Source: Clostridia bacterium | Lineage (GTDB): Bacteria > Bacillota > DSM-16504 > Desulfitibacterales > Desulfitibacteraceae | DNA length: 8,301 nt | Direction: 5' to 3' | Assembly (NCBI GenBank): GCA_018333845.1 | Contig: JAGXSK010000116.1 | Span: 1-8,301 of the forward strand | Part shown: positions 7,624 to 8,301 of the stretch, piece after piece | How the letters are laid out: each line of letters begins with the position of its first letter | How positions within the stretch are numbered: the first letter of the stretch is position 1 | Position numbers and translations under genes: made by a program | Notes under the pieces: model-generated | Seen by the model: only the letters and a program-made list of their open reading frames with translations | What the model was told of the DNA's origin: nothing | Database searches by the model: none

Positions 7624-7630
7624 TCCTTTC
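7624..7630 (-). promoter_or_regulatory. Shine-Dalgarno site that sets the livH start
   Basis: The minus strand reads GAAAGGATGAGGGT immediately before ATG 7616, giving a GAAAGGA core with a 7-nt spacer. The candidate starts at 7658 and 7634 have no comparable site, so 7616 is the supported start. The same GAAAGGATG string precedes livM. Confidence 0.75.
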
Positions 7631-7647
7631 TCATATTAAAGTAGAAG

Positions 7648-7680
7648 GTGCAGGTCAAGTATTGATTACTTGACCTGCAC
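7648..7680 (-). promoter_or_regulatory. Perfect intercistronic stem-loop between binding-protein gene and livH
   Basis: Two 14-nt arms, 7648-7661 (gtgcaggtcaagta) and 7667-7680 (tacttgacctgcac), are exact reverse complements around a 5-nt loop. The stem begins 15 nt after the binding-protein stop codon and ends 31 nt before the livH start, so it leaves the livH ribosome site free. On the minus strand it is followed by CTTCTACTTTAAT, which lacks a U-tract. It is therefore more likely a 3'-end stabiliser/processing element or a leaky terminator than a full terminator. Such elements commonly let the binding protein be made in excess over the membrane subunits; here that role is inferred. Confidence 0.7.
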
Positions 7681-7695
7681 TAAGCCATATATTTA

Positions 7696-8301
7696 TTATT
7701 CTGCTAGAACCCACTTGCCGCCTTCAGCTTTTAAGATAACAAAGTTACTTTCAACCAATGTCTTTTCAGGTGTAAAGCTAACTGGACCTGCTAAAGTTGG
7801 GAAATTGTCAGTAGCATCAAGTGCTTGACGAATTGCATCTGTATCAAAGCTTCCAGCCTGCTCAATGGCATGAGCCAGTAAACGCATTCCATCATAGGAT
7901 AATCCAGCATAGGGACCAGGCTGTTGATTAAACCTGCTTACATAGGTATTAATAAACTCTTGTGCCTGGGGCAAAAAGTCAACTACTGGAGGTGCAGTGC
8001 AATATACACCTTCTGATGCTGACCCTGCAAGCTCTAAAAGCTGTACTGAACTGGAGCCGTCACTAACAATAATTTCACCCTGATATCCACCCTGACGCAG
8101 CTGTCTAATTAGTGGAGCACCTTCAGCATGATATGCAGTCCAATAAACACCATCTGGATTTGCAGATCTGATTTTTGTTACAAGGGCTGAAAAATCCTGC
8201 TCTCCCCTATTGACAACATCATAAGTAACAACTTGCTTGCCCTTTGCTTCCCATGCTTTTTTGGTCAAGTCTGCTAGATCAGCTGAGAAACCATCTCCCA
8301 T
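7696..8301 (-). CDS. livK: LivK-type substrate-binding protein, C-terminal part (5' end outside window)
   Basis: Extracellular (lipoprotein) or periplasmic solute-binding subunit of the importer, type I periplasmic-binding fold of the branched-chain amino acid/HAAT group. Only the last 201 residues are present, about half of a usual 370-400-residue protein. The signal sequence and part of the ligand pocket are missing; the Met at the window edge is internal. Family traits are visible: the strand/helix units DFSALVTKIRSANPDGVYW and APLIRQLRQGGYQGEIIVSD, then GPYAGLSYDGMRLLAHAIEQ and the terminal LAGPVSFTPEKT region. As first gene of the visible operon it should set the specificity of the LivHMGF complex. 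Given the downstream HypD, hydroxyproline or a derivative is a reasonable guess, but ordinary branched-chain amino acids cannot be excluded from this fragment. Confidence 0.88.
   Translation of the reverse strand: MGDGFSADLADLTKKAWEAKGKQVVTYDVVNRGEQDFSALVTKIRSANPDGVYWTAYHAEGAPLIRQLRQGGYQGEIIVSDGSSSVQLLELAGSASEGVYCTAPPVVDFLPQAQEFINTYVSRFNQQPGPYAGLSYDGMRLLAHAIEQAGSFDTDAIRQALDATDNFPTLAGPVSFTPEKTLVESNFVILKAEGGKWVLAE

Noticed and set aside
6699..7658. livH starting at 7658
   Set aside because: This start falls inside the intercistronic stem-loop and has no ribosome site; the start at 7616 has one and gives the family-typical N-terminus.
1..8301. CRISPR arrays, insertion sequences, tRNA/rRNA genes, prophage or defence genes
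   Set aside because: No regularly spaced repeats, transposase or integrase motifs, terminal repeats or structural RNA genes were seen; nearly all of the window is intact metabolic and transport coding sequence.

Overview
The window looks like part of the chromosome of an anaerobic, low-to-mid-GC Firmicute, probably a clostridial or Peptococcaceae-type bacterium. The reasons are AGGAG-type ribosome binding sites, tightly packed operon spacing, Firmicute-like protein sequences, and an oxygen-sensitive glycyl radical enzyme with its radical-SAM activase. This placement is an inference; there is no rRNA or other taxonomic marker here.

Layout. Positions 1-788 (+ strand) hold the C-terminal part of a major facilitator superfamily (MFS) transporter whose start lies left of the window. 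Positions 789-919 are a convergent intergenic gap with a strong GC-rich hairpin (873-901), probably a shared terminator, and a second imperfect inverted repeat. From 920 to the right edge every gene is on the minus strand and appears to form one operon. Read 5'->3' from the right edge it is: a LivK-type substrate-binding protein (partial), livH and livM permeases, livG and livF ATPases, a glycyl-radical-enzyme activase, and a glycyl radical enzyme. Gaps are 5-16 nt or a 4-nt overlap, except between the binding-protein gene and livH. That 79-nt gap carries a perfect 14-bp stem-loop.

Function. The glycyl radical enzyme is best read as trans-4-hydroxy-L-proline dehydratase (HypD). Every active-site residue I recall from the Clostridioides difficile HypD structure is present, each at the same 5-residue offset. 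The positions where isethionate sulfite-lyase carries sulfonate-binding Gln and Arg are His and Thr here, as in HypD. HypD removes water from trans-4-hydroxyproline to give 1-pyrroline-5-carboxylate (P5C), which P5C reductase can turn into proline. The adjacent activase (HypE/PflA type, with two extra 4Fe-4S motifs) would install the glycyl radical.

The notable point is that a complete branched-chain-amino-acid-type (LIV/HAAT) ABC importer sits directly upstream in the same transcription unit. The simplest model is an uptake-and-dehydration module: the importer brings in hydroxyproline or a close derivative, and HypD/HypE dehydrate it. No P5C reductase gene (proC) or proline reductase gene is visible in the window, so the next step must be encoded elsewhere. 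The importer's ligand is inferred from context only.
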